DNA from: Corinectria fuckeliana
Taxonomy: Eukaryota > Ascomycota > Sordariomycetes > Hypocreales > Nectriaceae
NCBI GenBank assembly: GCA_019137255.1
Contig: WPDH01000016.1
Coordinates: 1-64,000, forward strand
Direction: 5' to 3'
Length of the DNA: 64,000 nucleotides
Position numbers and translations under genes: made by a program. Below, one piece after another: positions 45,202-56,507 of this stretch. Under the pieces are notes generated by a model. That model was not told the origin of the DNA, did not search any database, and was given only the letters and a program-made list of their open reading frames with translations. Numbering within the stretch: the stretch's first letter is position 1; every line of letters starts with the position of its first letter.

Positions 45202-45533
45202 TTTTGGGGTCGGTTTGTTGGAAAAATCACGACTTGACAGGAGTCACTGCGATATCTACTTTCAGTGAGCGTTGGAGAAATGTTGATTAAAAAACGAGGA
45301 CTTGGAGTTGAACAGGAACGAGAAGGAAATCCACACATCTAGTGGGCCTTCTCAAGAATGGAGTATGCATTTTCCGGGGCCGGTGGATCCTTATACAGAA
45401 GGAAGAGCCACACTGAGAGATGTGTGGTGGTCGTTCAATCATTCGTGTCTCATCTGTGAGGTCGACCAGAATCGGTATCTATCTATGGGCCCCAGAAGGC
45501 GCTTTTTTCTCTATGTTCTGGCCGTGTCTATTT
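45202..45533. other. Promoter region of HAM1 and 3' flank of FAP7
   Basis: A 332-base gap lies between two genes transcribed in the same direction. No feature was recognised. Confidence 0.5.
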
Positions 45534-46219
45534 TTATTGATTGTCCTGCTTCCACTGCTTGACCCATCCCTCGATGCGGTCCACGTTGGACTCCATCTCA
45601 TCCGACTCGTTGCTCGTCAGCTCAATGACAATCTCGCCGTCGAAGGCATCGCGGGCCTCCTGCAGCAGCACTTCCATGATCTCAGAATCGAGGTTCTCCT
45701 GGAGCTTGGACTCGGGATAGTTTCTATTCAAGGCATGTCAGCCGCCAGGTGAAAAGGGCCATCATGGTCGGCGATGTATTCGGACTGAACTGACCTCGCC
45801 GTCAGTCGGTCGTACAGGGTCGTCGAGTCGACTCGCAGTACCACTACCAGGTCGATCCAGCTGCGAGGAAACAGGTCACAGGCGTGCCAGTCGATGATGC
45901 AGCCGCCGGCCTGGACCTCGTCTTCGATGGCGTCTAGGAGCTGTTGGCGCACGTAAATAATCATGTGTCAGTCTCGGTGAAACCTGTCTGCATCTCTTTT
46001 GTTGGGCTGCGGTGAAGTCCAGTCGATGCCTCTCACCTTATCCTCATCGACAATCCAGCTATGAAACTCATCGCTCCATCCCTCGTGACACTCCTTGTCC
46101 TTTACTACCTGGTTCACGGACAAGTGGCGGAGCCCTGTGCGCTCCGCTAGGCTTTCGCAGTGCGTCGTCTTGCCAACCCCCGGCGTGCCTGTCACGATGA
46201 TGTTGGGTGATTTGCGCAT
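45534..46219 (-). CDS. FAP7: Adenylate kinase 6 / ribosome assembly factor FAP7
   Basis: Three exons, 46219-46037, 45940-45795 and 45723-45534, give 172 residues. The Walker A motif GTPGVGKTT is at about 11-19, NQVVKDKECHEGWSDEF is typical of the family's NMP-binding part, and DWHACDLFP with TARNYPESKLQENLDSEIM form the lid side. FAP7 is a nuclear adenylate kinase that works with uS11 in the last steps of 40S subunit maturation. The start is the ATG giving MRKSPNIIVTG; the open frame continues upstream through a microsatellite that is probably untranslated. Three phase-checked GT-AG joins support the model. Confidence 0.95.
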
Positions 46220-46227
46220 AGTGATTT

Positions 46228-46268
46228 GCGATGCGATGTGACGCGATGCGATGCGATGCGATGCGATC
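46228..46268. repeat. GCGAT pentanucleotide microsatellite in the FAP7 5' leader
   Basis: About seven copies of GCGAT lie in two blocks 9-50 bases before the FAP7 start codon, so they are probably transcribed. Copy-number changes would alter the leader length. Confidence 0.8.
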
Positions 46269-46485
46269 GGTGGCTGCAGAGATTTGAGGTCCTCTCGCCC
46301 ATTCACATGCTCGACCCTGTTGTGGGTACCGCTTCATGCTTGTATCGGGGCAGGCCGGATCGCTTGAATGAATGTCGCCCGGCGCTGATCCGGAGACGAC
46401 CCGGACCAACACGGAACGACTGCCGGGGACTCAAAGAAAACAGGTCAGACCACACAACCCTTGACGAGGCCAACAGGCTCTCTAG

Positions 46486-46531
<46 letters not shown>
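46486..46531. repeat. CAA trinucleotide microsatellite, about 15 units
   Basis: A perfect ACA-ACA-type run of 46 bases lies about 270-310 bases upstream of FAP7. It is uninterrupted, so it is likely variable between strains. Confidence 0.9.
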
Positions 46532-46922
46532 GAAAGGATAAAGGGCTTTGCGTGGGTAGCGGGGAGAAACATTAACAATAAATCGTGCTCTCTCTGACAC
46601 TCTTCCTCCTTCTGTCCGTCTTTCTCTCTCCAGTACAACCGTGGTCTCATCTTACAAACGAAGCCAGACTTTTTCTTCCCTCTCCTCCCACTTGCGGCAA
46701 GTAAAAGTTGGCTTTTCCCTCTTGAATACATGACTAGGCGTTTCAGGTACGCGGCATAGATGGCATGCATATGTGATCAAGTCCTCCAGATCCGCTTCGA
46801 CCACACCGCGTTAGAAAATTCGACATCAAACACCCTGAAAATGCGTTGCGGCTTCTATCCGTTATGTGCAATCGACATCAACCTCGACGTCGACATGCCT
46901 GTCGTCTAGTTTCATCGACTCT

Positions 46923-49900
46923 CTACTGCTCAACATCCACCTCCTCCACCCCAGCCAGCTCATCGTGCTCGTCAAAATCTTCGCCATCGGTATAGTCTAG
47001 CTTCTCCTGCTGAGCAATGGCTTGCGCCGAGACAATCTCGGCTAGCCTCTTTAGGCGAGGTGTTTGAAGCCCTTTCACATGTGTTAGTTAAATGTGCTTA
47101 CTGGTTAGTCGATTGCGTGTCAAACTTCACTTACAAGAGGGTGTATAAGTCTCGAGTGCGGTGATGACTCTGGGCTCGGCAATCTCGTATGGACCGCTAT
47201 CATCCATGTCCACGGCTTGCAAGAGGAGTACATCGCTCTTCTCAGTCACGCGTGAGGCCACTGCCTTCATGATCTCCCCATTAATAGGCTGCTCATAGTC
47301 GGCAACCAGGTACTGGTTTAGGAGCTTCTGGATTTGGTTCGGCGACAGCCTGGCACGGGTCAGTTGAGGTTTTAACTAGGTGAAACGAGTCCAACTCACA
47401 TCCAGCAGATATCCTGAATGATCTCAATGTCATTCAGCGTAGCCTTCTTCAGTTGGAGAAGCTTAGTAGCTTGCTAAAAAGTTGGTTAGCATTGCTGCGG
47501 TTTCATCCTGCTTCGAAGGTACTAACCATAAGGTGCTCCAACTGGAGGGTACCTTCGGGCATGTCATGGCTCTTACACCATTCCTCAATGCGGGTGATGT
47601 TGTAGTTGATCTGAAGACCACGTTTCCACGACAGGAAGTTTCGTCGCATCAGCAGGTCGTTGAACGCCGTCACTCCAACAAGGCGCAAGAGCTCCGTAAT
47701 CGTCTGCGTGATAATAGAGTCTTCCAAGTAGTACGCCTTCATCGCCCGGAACACGCTGTTGAGAAGGCTGAGCAGGTTGTCCATGCTGTAGGCCGGCGTT
47801 GAGTTGGTCTGCAGCAGTTTGCCCAGGAATCGGCTGCTTTCGTTGGTAACGAAGCCAGGCAGCGACTGAGACTCGATGATGGCAGGGATGATCATCTTCT
47901 GCAACTTCTTCTTCAACACCTTCATCCAGGTGTGGTAAATGTTAAACTCCAGACTCTCCAGGTCATGCTTGACAATCTCCAGAAGTCGGTCGTACTCGTG
48001 GTTGTCCGACTTCTGGGCCTCGTACCAGTCTTCAGCCAAGAACACAAACGAGAGCATCTCGTGAACGTTGGACAGCCAGAAGGAACCTGGGTTGATAGCC
48101 TCGTCACCATCGTGCTGCATGACCTCCTGCTGGATCGACTGCATTACGTTGGCCAGGAAACGCTCAGACTCCTTGACAAAGCCGTTGTTCCACATCTCTG
48201 AGGTGACCAAGTTGATGAGGTACGAAGGGAAGAGCACCTCTTTGTCAGACGGTGGTGGGGTGGTGTTGGGGGACGGAATCTTGAGATTTCGAATGAGACC
48301 CATCGTCACCTCCTCGTTCAGTCCGTCCTCGTCAGCAAGAAGACCCTCGAGCTCCACCTCGATGTTATCGACACCAGGAATAAAGGTCGTCCCCGACAGG
48401 TTCTGGCGATGGGCAGTGCTGGTAACAGCCATCGAGACTGGTCGAGGGTTGTAGGCACCGCTAAAGCGGTCCAGCTCGCGAGTCTCAGCTCCGGCGCTCC
48501 GGCGCTTCGGCTTCTTCGACGAGACCAGATTGATGAGACCACTGGCCGGGGCGGCCACGGACGAGCCGTTGGCTAGCTCTCCGTTAACCGGTGCATTCCT
48601 GCGCGCCGTCTCGAGAGCGTCTCTAAGAGCCTCGAGTTCTTGCCTCAGGCTCGTATTGTCCTTCTCGTGTTGCGTGCTGGCCCTCCTTGCCGTCTCTAGC
48701 TCTGTGTTGGTCGTGCGGAGAGACTCTCTAAGCTCCCGCTCCTCGTCTTGCATCCTCTTGATGTTGGCTGTTGACTCGTCAAACGCCACCTGTAGCTTCT
48801 TCATCTCGTCCTCCATTGCCTGCAGCCTAGCAACAGCGATACCCGCCTGGTTGGCTTCAGTCTGCAGCTCCTTGGTCCGGGCTTCCAAGGCGTTGTGGCG
48901 ATTCTTCCACGACTTGATCTGCCCTTCGTAGTTCTCCACCTGAGATGCTAGGTTCTTGTTCTTCTCCTTCATGGAACCCAGGGACTGTGTCAGCTCGACA
49001 ACCTTGTTTTCAAGCTTGTACGAGATCTGCTTCAGATCACGCGCCTCCTCTCTGACCTTCTTGTAACCCCTGCGGGCTAGTTTACCGCGCCAGAGGCTCT
49101 GGATAAGCGTGACCTTCTTGCGATATTGTCTCCACGCCCGCATCTGTTGTCGCGACCTCCATACTCTCTGGATTGTGACCGCGGCATTACCAAGCCGAGT
49201 CTCCAAAATCTCCTTTCTGCGCAAATATCCCTTGGCTGCTGATTCAAACAGCACCATATCCTTTCGGATGAGTAGGAAGGCCTTGCGCTGCTTCTGTCCG
49301 CGCCAGACTCGCTGGATGGTGGTAGCTGCTCTGATCGTCCGCAGCTCCTGGATCTCTTTCCTTGCCTTCCATGCTCTGATGGCTGACTGTGTCCGAATCA
49401 CGGCGTCGCGAGCGTCAAGGTAGCGGCGACGGTAGTACTTGGCTTTCAGGTTCTTCTGGATCATGATGGCACAATCGTTGAGACGGGTGGTTCGGAGATT
49501 TTCCAAGAAGGCAAGCATGCCAGCTCGGAAGAAGATCTTGGTGAGACCAAGCTGGTATTTGTCAAGGCCTTTACCGGTGCTAGCTCCCAGGGCCTTCTTC
49601 AGAATAGCGTCGGCCATGTCCCGAATCTCCGATGTCCACTGGCTGGAGGGGACGAGCATGTAATACCGGAGGGCGAACTCTTCGTAGGTCCAGCGAGTCG
49701 GATAGCCCGCACAACTAATGCGAACGGTCTCCAGGACACCGCAGGCACGAAGCTGGCTGAGAACCATGGGCCCTTCAAACTTCCACGCCTCCTTTGCCTC
49801 GTTTGGCTTGATACATCGGATGTAGTGAACGTCTGTGTTGTTGATGGTGTGCATCAGCTCGATCAGCGAGGAACGGAAGATTCCACCCAGAGTCGGCTTC

Positions 49901-52054
49901 CGGTTCACAGCCACACCAATCTTCCTACCACCAGCGGGCTTGACAGCATTTGAGGACGACGAGGCAGCGTCCTTCTCTCTGACAGCTGACGCAGCCTCCA
50001 AGACCTGCTTCAGGAAGCCGTTGGACGTGGCGCGCAGGACGGCCATATGCTCGTCAGGCACGGTATCACGGTTCTTCTCGATGAAGCCCTCGGATTCGTA
50101 GGTGACGTCAATGGCATAATGACAGACGGTGAAAGCAGACTTGCCAAACCGGGGCTTCTTGTAGAACTTGTGTTTATCGGTGGAGAAGTTGTGATGCAGC
50201 TTGGTGACGAATTGCTCATCTGAGCCCATGGGAAGTCGGGACTCCTCATCAAGGAGTGAGAGAATACCCATCCTGCCCTCGATTAGGTTGATGCATGGCT
50301 GGTTGTCGGAGAAATCAATGAACGTCCAGTCGATCTGCTCCCTAAGATATTCCTCCTGTTCAAGCTTGAAGACGTGCTGGTTGAATTCTTGCTGGAGCTT
50401 CTCGTTGGCATAGTTGATACAGAACTGCTCAAACGAGTTCTTGGCGAAGTGCTCGAACCCGTAAATATCCAAGACGCCGATAAAGGATTTAACACGGCTC
50501 AAGACATCATCAGTAGCGAGGCTGTCGTTAATGATATCCACCAGCCAATCAAACATACTAGAGTAGATGAACTTCGCAACAGAGTCACGGACGACGATGG
50601 CCTGAGCCTGGCTCAAGTTGGAGGTAATCTTCTCACCACGCGTGACAAGCTGCTTCTTCACGATCCACTTGGAAAACTCGGTCGCGTTAACACCGAGGAT
50701 AGCGCAAGCTCGTTCTAGGGACGGCTCGGTCGGCGCGAGCACGCTGTCATTGCGCGATGCAGTGATCTTGACATTTCCCAGGTGGAGAAGACCAGCCAAG
50801 AGCTTAAATATCTCAGACTGCTGGGCTTCCGGAACTCCGATTGTTCCCAGTGATTTCTTCGTGGCTTCAAACTCGGCCTTGTCGTCAACGCCATCAATGG
50901 TCGGGCAATTTCCTTGGTTCAGATATTCGAACTGCTCGATGGGGAGAATGTTGAGCTCCTGTCGCTCCTTTTCGGAGGCACCGGCCACGAGCTGGTAGAA
51001 AATGTGATAGTTTCGCTCCTTGAGAGGCTGGAAGACGAGTCGCGAGCGCTCAAGAAGGTAGGTTCGGATCTTGGCGCCAATGATATTGGTCTTTTCGTCA
51101 AACATGATCTCGATGTACTTTCCGAATCGGGACGAGTTGTCGTTTCTAGTTGTCTTCGCGTTGCCGAACGCTTCCATGATGGGGTTGGTCGCGAGGATCT
51201 GCTCCTCAGTCTCGCTCATAGTTTCATGGCCGCGTTTACGCGCGCCTGGGTTGTCGGGAGACTCTCTGGTGGCAAAGTATCGCATAATATACTTGGCACT
51301 AACCGTCTTTCCAGCTCCAGACTCTCCAGATACGACCACGGTCTGGTTCTTGTTATCTCGAATCATGTCCCTGTGATAAATGTCAGCATTGACATTCGCA
51401 AAATAGGGCTGACGAGTCGAGTCGTACATGAAGGCTTCCTCGGCAATTGCGAACAAGTGAGGGGCCTGGGTTGCGCGCTGTTTTCCAGCATAGACTTGCA
51501 CCATGCCAGGAACATAGAGAGAGTCGACTCGTGCGAAAGGATTCGTGGCAATGAGGACAATGCCACTGTATGTGTAAATCTCCTTCTGGAGGTATCGTAG
51601 TCGAATCGCTTGCAAGACTGAGAGGGATATGTCAGTACGGCACGATAGCTACGCGGCAATGCGTTTCTCATGTGTTCGCTTGGTTGGCGGAGGCGGACGT
51701 ACCAGCTGGCTCGTTAAGATGGGACAAGTTTGTAAGGTCGTCGCTGGCTTCGAGCATGGTCGGGTTCATCAGAGGAGGCAGGGCGGGATCGGAGCCGCTC
51801 TGCAGGCCCTCGGCGGAGACTGTAATGATCTTGGTCTAGAAATCCATGTCAGATAAAGGGTAACTTTGGGGCCTGAGAGTGGGAGCAGGAGCAGCAGTAG
51901 TAGTAATAGTATCACGCACCTCGCCATTTTCGAGCTGGAATTCGAGCTTGACCTTGGCGCCATCGTCGATCTTGTTGATGAGCTCAGAGGCGACCCAGCC
52001 TTCGGCGGCATCAGGCTGCCACGCCCTCGTGCCCACATCGTAAGTCGATGCCAT
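46923..52054 (-). CDS. MYO2: Class V myosin heavy chain
   Basis: Seven exons, 52054-51920, 51835-51703, 51617-51428, 51370-47527, 47473-47400, 47349-47135 and 47071-46923, give 1579 residues. The motor domain has GESGAGKT, NNSSRFGKY, the relay DIYGFEHF and YIRCIKPNE. Six IQ motifs follow (for example IQRVWRGQKQRKAF), then a coiled coil, and a DIL cargo-binding domain to about residue 1490. Class V myosin carries secretory vesicles and organelles along actin to the hyphal tip. The third intron, 51371-51427, is 57 bases with no stop; keeping it would insert 19 residues just before DMIRDNKNQTVVVSGESG, where relatives have none. The C-terminus PRLKRLAEIVSAQAIAQQEK lies in the last exon. Confidence 0.96.
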
Positions 52055-54576
52055 GGAGGCGGCGTTTTGGCCAGGAGGCGCGGGACCGGAGGCGACAGAG
52101 AAGGCTACAAGAAAGTGGCGGCAGGTCTAAGGGGCGGAGGACGAGGCTGGACGGTGGGAGGCATTCATGAGCAGGCGGAAGCGGTGAGAAGCGAGGTCGG
52201 CCGAAGGAAGAGAAGGGGGTCGACGGGACGTCGACGGCGACGAAAGAAGATGGGCGAGACCGTCTAGCGGTGCGTTGGTGTTGGCGATGCTGACCAAAGC
52301 CGCGTTGGCTTGCGCAGCAGATTGTCGGGACTCGACTATCGGATCCGTGTCGCTGGAGACAGACACGAGGATGGACAAGATGTTTGTCTGTCCTTGTGAG
52401 GGCGGAGCGAGGGACAAGAAGAGACTGGTGGCTTTCTTTCTCGTTTTTTCTTTCTCTTTTTCGGGAGATAGGAGCTTGCCGACAAGGGGTCGAGCCAGGA
52501 AGTCGCACAAGGCAACGGGAGGCAAGGTAATGAACAAGCTGGAGTTCACAAAAGTATGGACTTGGACGGACACAGTGATGCCAGCACGCGTTTTGCTCCT
52601 GATTCAAGGGCCAGGTGCTGCAGCCGCACGGGGCACAGGGGGCACGGAGCACGGGGGAAGAGGAAGAAGAACAGGGGGTCTGCGGCGGGTCCTGCAGTTA
52701 GGGAGGCGATGTACCTAGGGGCTGAAACACGGGTATCTCAACTGCTGCTTCGGGAGTCGTGAGTACATTTCTCCCTACTAGACGATACCTTGCTCACTAG
52801 CCCTCCAGAGCATCCCAGCCTCAGCTCTTAAGCTGGCCCTCGGCGGGATTAGGGGCTCTGGAAGCGTGGGACGTCGGCGCGGGCCAATGAGGGGCCGACC
52901 CGTCCACGCGAGACGAGGCATGGCATCTTCCAATCAACAGCCTACAGTTGGAACTCAGGCGCTGTCGGCACTGTGCTCCAGTGATGGTAACTGAGTGCCC
53001 TTAGTGGAGTGGGAAGCGAGATGGAGCAAACCAGTAGCCAAAATCTAGGCCTAGGTAGCAAGGTAGGTAGAGAAAGAGAGGTGAAAGGGGGGAAAGGGGA
53101 CGGCCCGAACTCGTTGGTGTGGCTAGCGGAGAAGATGGGTTACGTATTCGTACGAATAATTAGGTAGTAGATAGGTAGGTAGGTAGGTTACTTGCCAGCA
53201 GCAAACACAAATGGGCGGTAAACAAGCAGATAGCGCATAACGTTATACGGTAGCGCAGTGGTGCTGTGCAGTTTAGCCTATATCTCCCTTTTACAATAGT
53301 CTTACTTGCATTGACGAGAAGACCGGGCGCAGTATCCTATCTGTAACTATTTTTTGAATTGGCCGGGGGGACTTTTGAGCACGAAGTGCATAGTAAGTAA
53401 TTACACCCGACACTGTCTGTCCTGCAGGCTGAGTGACCTAGGGGAGCACAACACGCGATGGAAGGACGTGGAAGCCGTCGTGAAATGAGAAATGAGGAAC
53501 GTTCTTTTCCAGGGGTAGGTTCCTTTTCATGCCTTGGCTTGTTTGGAGAGGACGATGCGCAGATCTATGTCCCAAAGTACGTAGTATGACTCCGTCGTCG
53601 TGGAATATTCGACAACACGGACCCCAGACCCCAGCCATCCCAGCCCAGCCGGCCATAAATGGCGAACCCCATAAATGTAGTCTACAGTAATTACAACCTA
53701 CTATCCATCCCTCAGTAACGAAAGCTAAACAAATGTATCCGTACTCATTAAAGTGGTATTCTTCACCGGTTCTCCATGGCCTGGTTTCTTCCCGGCCGAC
53801 CGGACCGGGTAGTGCTGACATACATGCTCGTCCTCGTTGAACTCTCAACTCGACTCATCTACCTATGTGTTCGCTGTGCCATGTCTCACCGTGCTTCACG
53901 TCCCCAACATTTGCGCCATCCCTGACGTCAAAGGCCCATCCGCCTGCGTGTTTTGCCTCCAGACGCACATACCGGCTGAAGTCCCTGCAGTCTCTCTCAC
54001 CAACCACCAACATACGCCTAACTTACCTCAGATACTTGTCATCACAGAGTCACAGAGGTATAGGAACGGCAAAATATCGCTGTCAGAGCTCGGGGTTGGG
54101 GCATTGGGACACCTTTAGGATGTCTTTAGATCCCTCATCATTCTTTCTTTCTTTTTTGCGCCAACAAAAACAAAACCATATAAATATCTCATCGCTGATA
54201 CAGGTTGTATCCCTGATGCGTTGAAGCATCCTCTCGCCCGTTGCGAGGTCGTTGAGTTCCATCTACTTATGTACAGTGCATTTTCGCACTTGGCACCAGC
54301 CCCAAGCACCAGCCACATGCTGGCACTGTCCACGACTCACAGCACTTCTGGACACCGCCAAATCCGCAAAGTCAATCCCAGCGCGATGGTCACACCGTCT
54401 TCCAATGCAATCTCGTGGGCCAGTAATACCTACCAGCATGCGAATAGCATGCGTCCAAGTTCGGGCCCCGACTTCGCTGTAGGACCCAGTGCTCAAGCGT
54501 TCTTTCTGCTTCTTCTATGTGGTGTGACTCGTATTTTGTGCCCAGCGTTCGACTTCACCTTCCGGCCATGCATCTC
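52055..54576. other. Long intergenic region, MYO2 upstream to SER3 downstream
   Basis: This 2.5-kb stretch holds the MYO2 promoter and probable 5' leader and the 3' flank of SER3. A TAGG-repeat run lies at 53161-53189. Frames of 130-210 codons near 52000-52720 are pyrimidine-rich leader sequence and show no family signature. Nothing else was recognised. Confidence 0.5.
53161..53189. repeat. TAGG tetranucleotide repeat
   Basis: TAGGTAG units with one interruption lie between MYO2 and SER3. Confidence 0.7.
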
Positions 54577-56507
54577 TTAGTAGAGGACTCGGGTCAGGAT
54601 TCGAGCTGCGGGTCACTTTATTAGCCTCTAGTTCCAATCGATCTTCGTCTGACATGTGTCACGTACAGCTGAGCGCCTCTAGGCTCTCCTGGATATCCTT
54701 GATCTGCTCGTACTTGACGCTACTGATATCAGCCATTAGGTAGGCGACCTGATTTGCATTGGTTAGCTTGGTTCCTGTACAACAAACAAGATTCTTACAT
54801 CGCCTCTGCTGTCACTGATCTGCTTATCAACGTTGTGGTCGCCAAGAATCTCGTTCACTAATTCCAGTGTAAGCCCGGTTTCATTCATCACATCGCCAAG
54901 TATGGCTTTACCTTTTCGGAGTACACCGGGGACGTTGCGATGAACATAAATGACACGAGCGTGCTCAGGCTCATCCAGAGTAATGGATCGCATCTGCACC
55001 TCGGGCAGGTTGACACTGCCCAGAGTAATGCCTTGGTTGATATATCGCACCAAAGCGTTGGCAACTATGGGGGGGTTTCAGTCAGTGCCCACGGGCATTT
55101 CACAATAGCTATTCGCGTTGCCACTTACCTTCAATACCGATAGCACGCTGGGCCTCTTCGGTGCTTCCACCAATGTGGGGGGTGAGAATGAGGTTGGTCA
55201 AGCTTCGTAGGTCGTCGCCCCAGGTGTTGAGGTTGCTGTTGAAATAGTCACCGTTGGCGGCTGGCTCTTGGGGGAACACGTCGAGGGCAGCTCCGGCAAT
55301 CTTGCCCGAGCGGGAGAACTTGATCAGGGCCGGGATGTCGACGACGCTGCCTCGGCTGGCGTTGATCAGATAGGAGCCGTTCTTCATCTGCTCGAATTGG
55401 GGAGTCGAGATCAAGTTACGGGTCTCGGGCAGGTCGGGAACGTGAAGGGTGACAAAGTCGCTCTCCTCGAGGAGCTTCTCGAGGGTGGACACCTGGCGGG
55501 CGGTTCCTAGCGCCATGAGGGTCACGACATCGTAGTAGATGACATTCATTCCCATGGCCTCGGCGAGGACAGAAAGCTGCGAGCCAATGTGGCCGTATCC
55601 GACAATGCCTTAAACCCCATCAGAGTCAGCTATATGTCCCCATCACTTCCACTTCACTTCCACTTCACTTCCACTTCCATGTATCGCGTCGCATGCATAC
55701 CTAGAGTCTTGCCACGAATCTCCCAGCACTTAGAGCTGACCTTATTCCAGGTGCCACGGTGCATCTCGTTGGAGCGGTCGCCGAGCTGGCGGGCTAAGGT
55801 AATGATCTCAGCAATGACGAGCTCGGCCACACTGCGGGAGTTGGCGAAAGGGGAGTTGAAGACGGCAATGCCATGCTGGGCGGCATATTCGAGGTCAACC
55901 TGGTTGGTGCCAATGCAGAAGCAACCGACAACCAGAAGGTTCTTGGCCTCACGGAGGACGCGCTCGGTCAGCTTGGTCTTGGAGCGGATGCCAATGACTT
56001 GGACGTCGCTAGAGGATATGATTAGCGCGTACAACGAAGGGAGCTTCGATTTCGCGTTCGATGGGTGGGTGAGGGGCACAATAATGACGAGCGAGGGGCA
56101 TCGTTTTGGCGATGAGGGGCACCGGATGATGAAGAGAAAAAAATACACGGTCGTGGCGGGGCACCCAACGAGCGCAACGAGGTTTGAACTCACCGGATCT
56201 TCTCAATGAGCTGGTCCTCGGGGAGCGAAGTCTTGAGGGCCTCGACTTGATAGCCCTGGCCCCTCAGGATCTCCTGGCCGCCGACGTTGACATTCTCGAG
56301 CAGCAGGATCTTGATGTCCTGCGTGTTGAAGGGCTTGAGAGTCTTGGGGACGCTGCGCTGGGCGAGGGCGCCACCCCAGCTGCCGGAGGGAGGAGGGGAG
56401 TGAAATGTGGCGGTGGGCGAGCCCGAGAGGTTCTGTCCCCAACTGTGGGAGACGGATTTATGGAATGAGGCCGAGAGGTTGGACTGGATATCCTGAGCTG
56501 AAGTCAT
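54577..56507 (-). CDS. SER3: D-3-phosphoglycerate dehydrogenase
   Basis: Six exons, 56507-56194, 56008-55701, 55608-55129, 55064-54799, 54748-54667 and 54605-54577, give 492 residues. The enzyme catalyses the first step of serine synthesis, oxidising 3-phosphoglycerate with NAD. Landmarks are ILLLENV, VIGIRSKTKL, CFCIGTNQVDL, the Rossmann motif GIVGYGHIGSQ (split by intron 2), ASRGSVVDI, ALDVFPQEP and TPHIGGSTEEAQ with the catalytic histidine. A C-terminal ACT-type domain follows (IYVHRNVPGVL). The last intron (54606-54666) is needed to reach the family ending ILTRVLY; reading through instead gives a stop after three codons. About 60 N-terminal residues are low-complexity, as in fungal homologues. 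Confidence 0.96.

Larger units (their letters stand above)
46220..46922. other. FAP7 promoter and MYO2 3' flank with microsatellites
   Basis: The 700 bases contain a GCGAT pentamer repeat immediately upstream of FAP7 and a CAA triplet repeat. The poly-Gln and poly-Cys frames over these are artefacts of the repeats. Confidence 0.6.

Noticed and set aside
46226..46597. Poly-glutamine and poly-cysteine proteins over 46.2-46.8 kb
   Set aside because: They are translations of the GCGAT and CAA microsatellites with no flanking conserved sequence.
52127..52573. 148-codon frame just upstream of MYO2
   Set aside because: It lies in the pyrimidine-rich probable 5' leader, has no conserved motif, and overlaps equally long frames in other phases.
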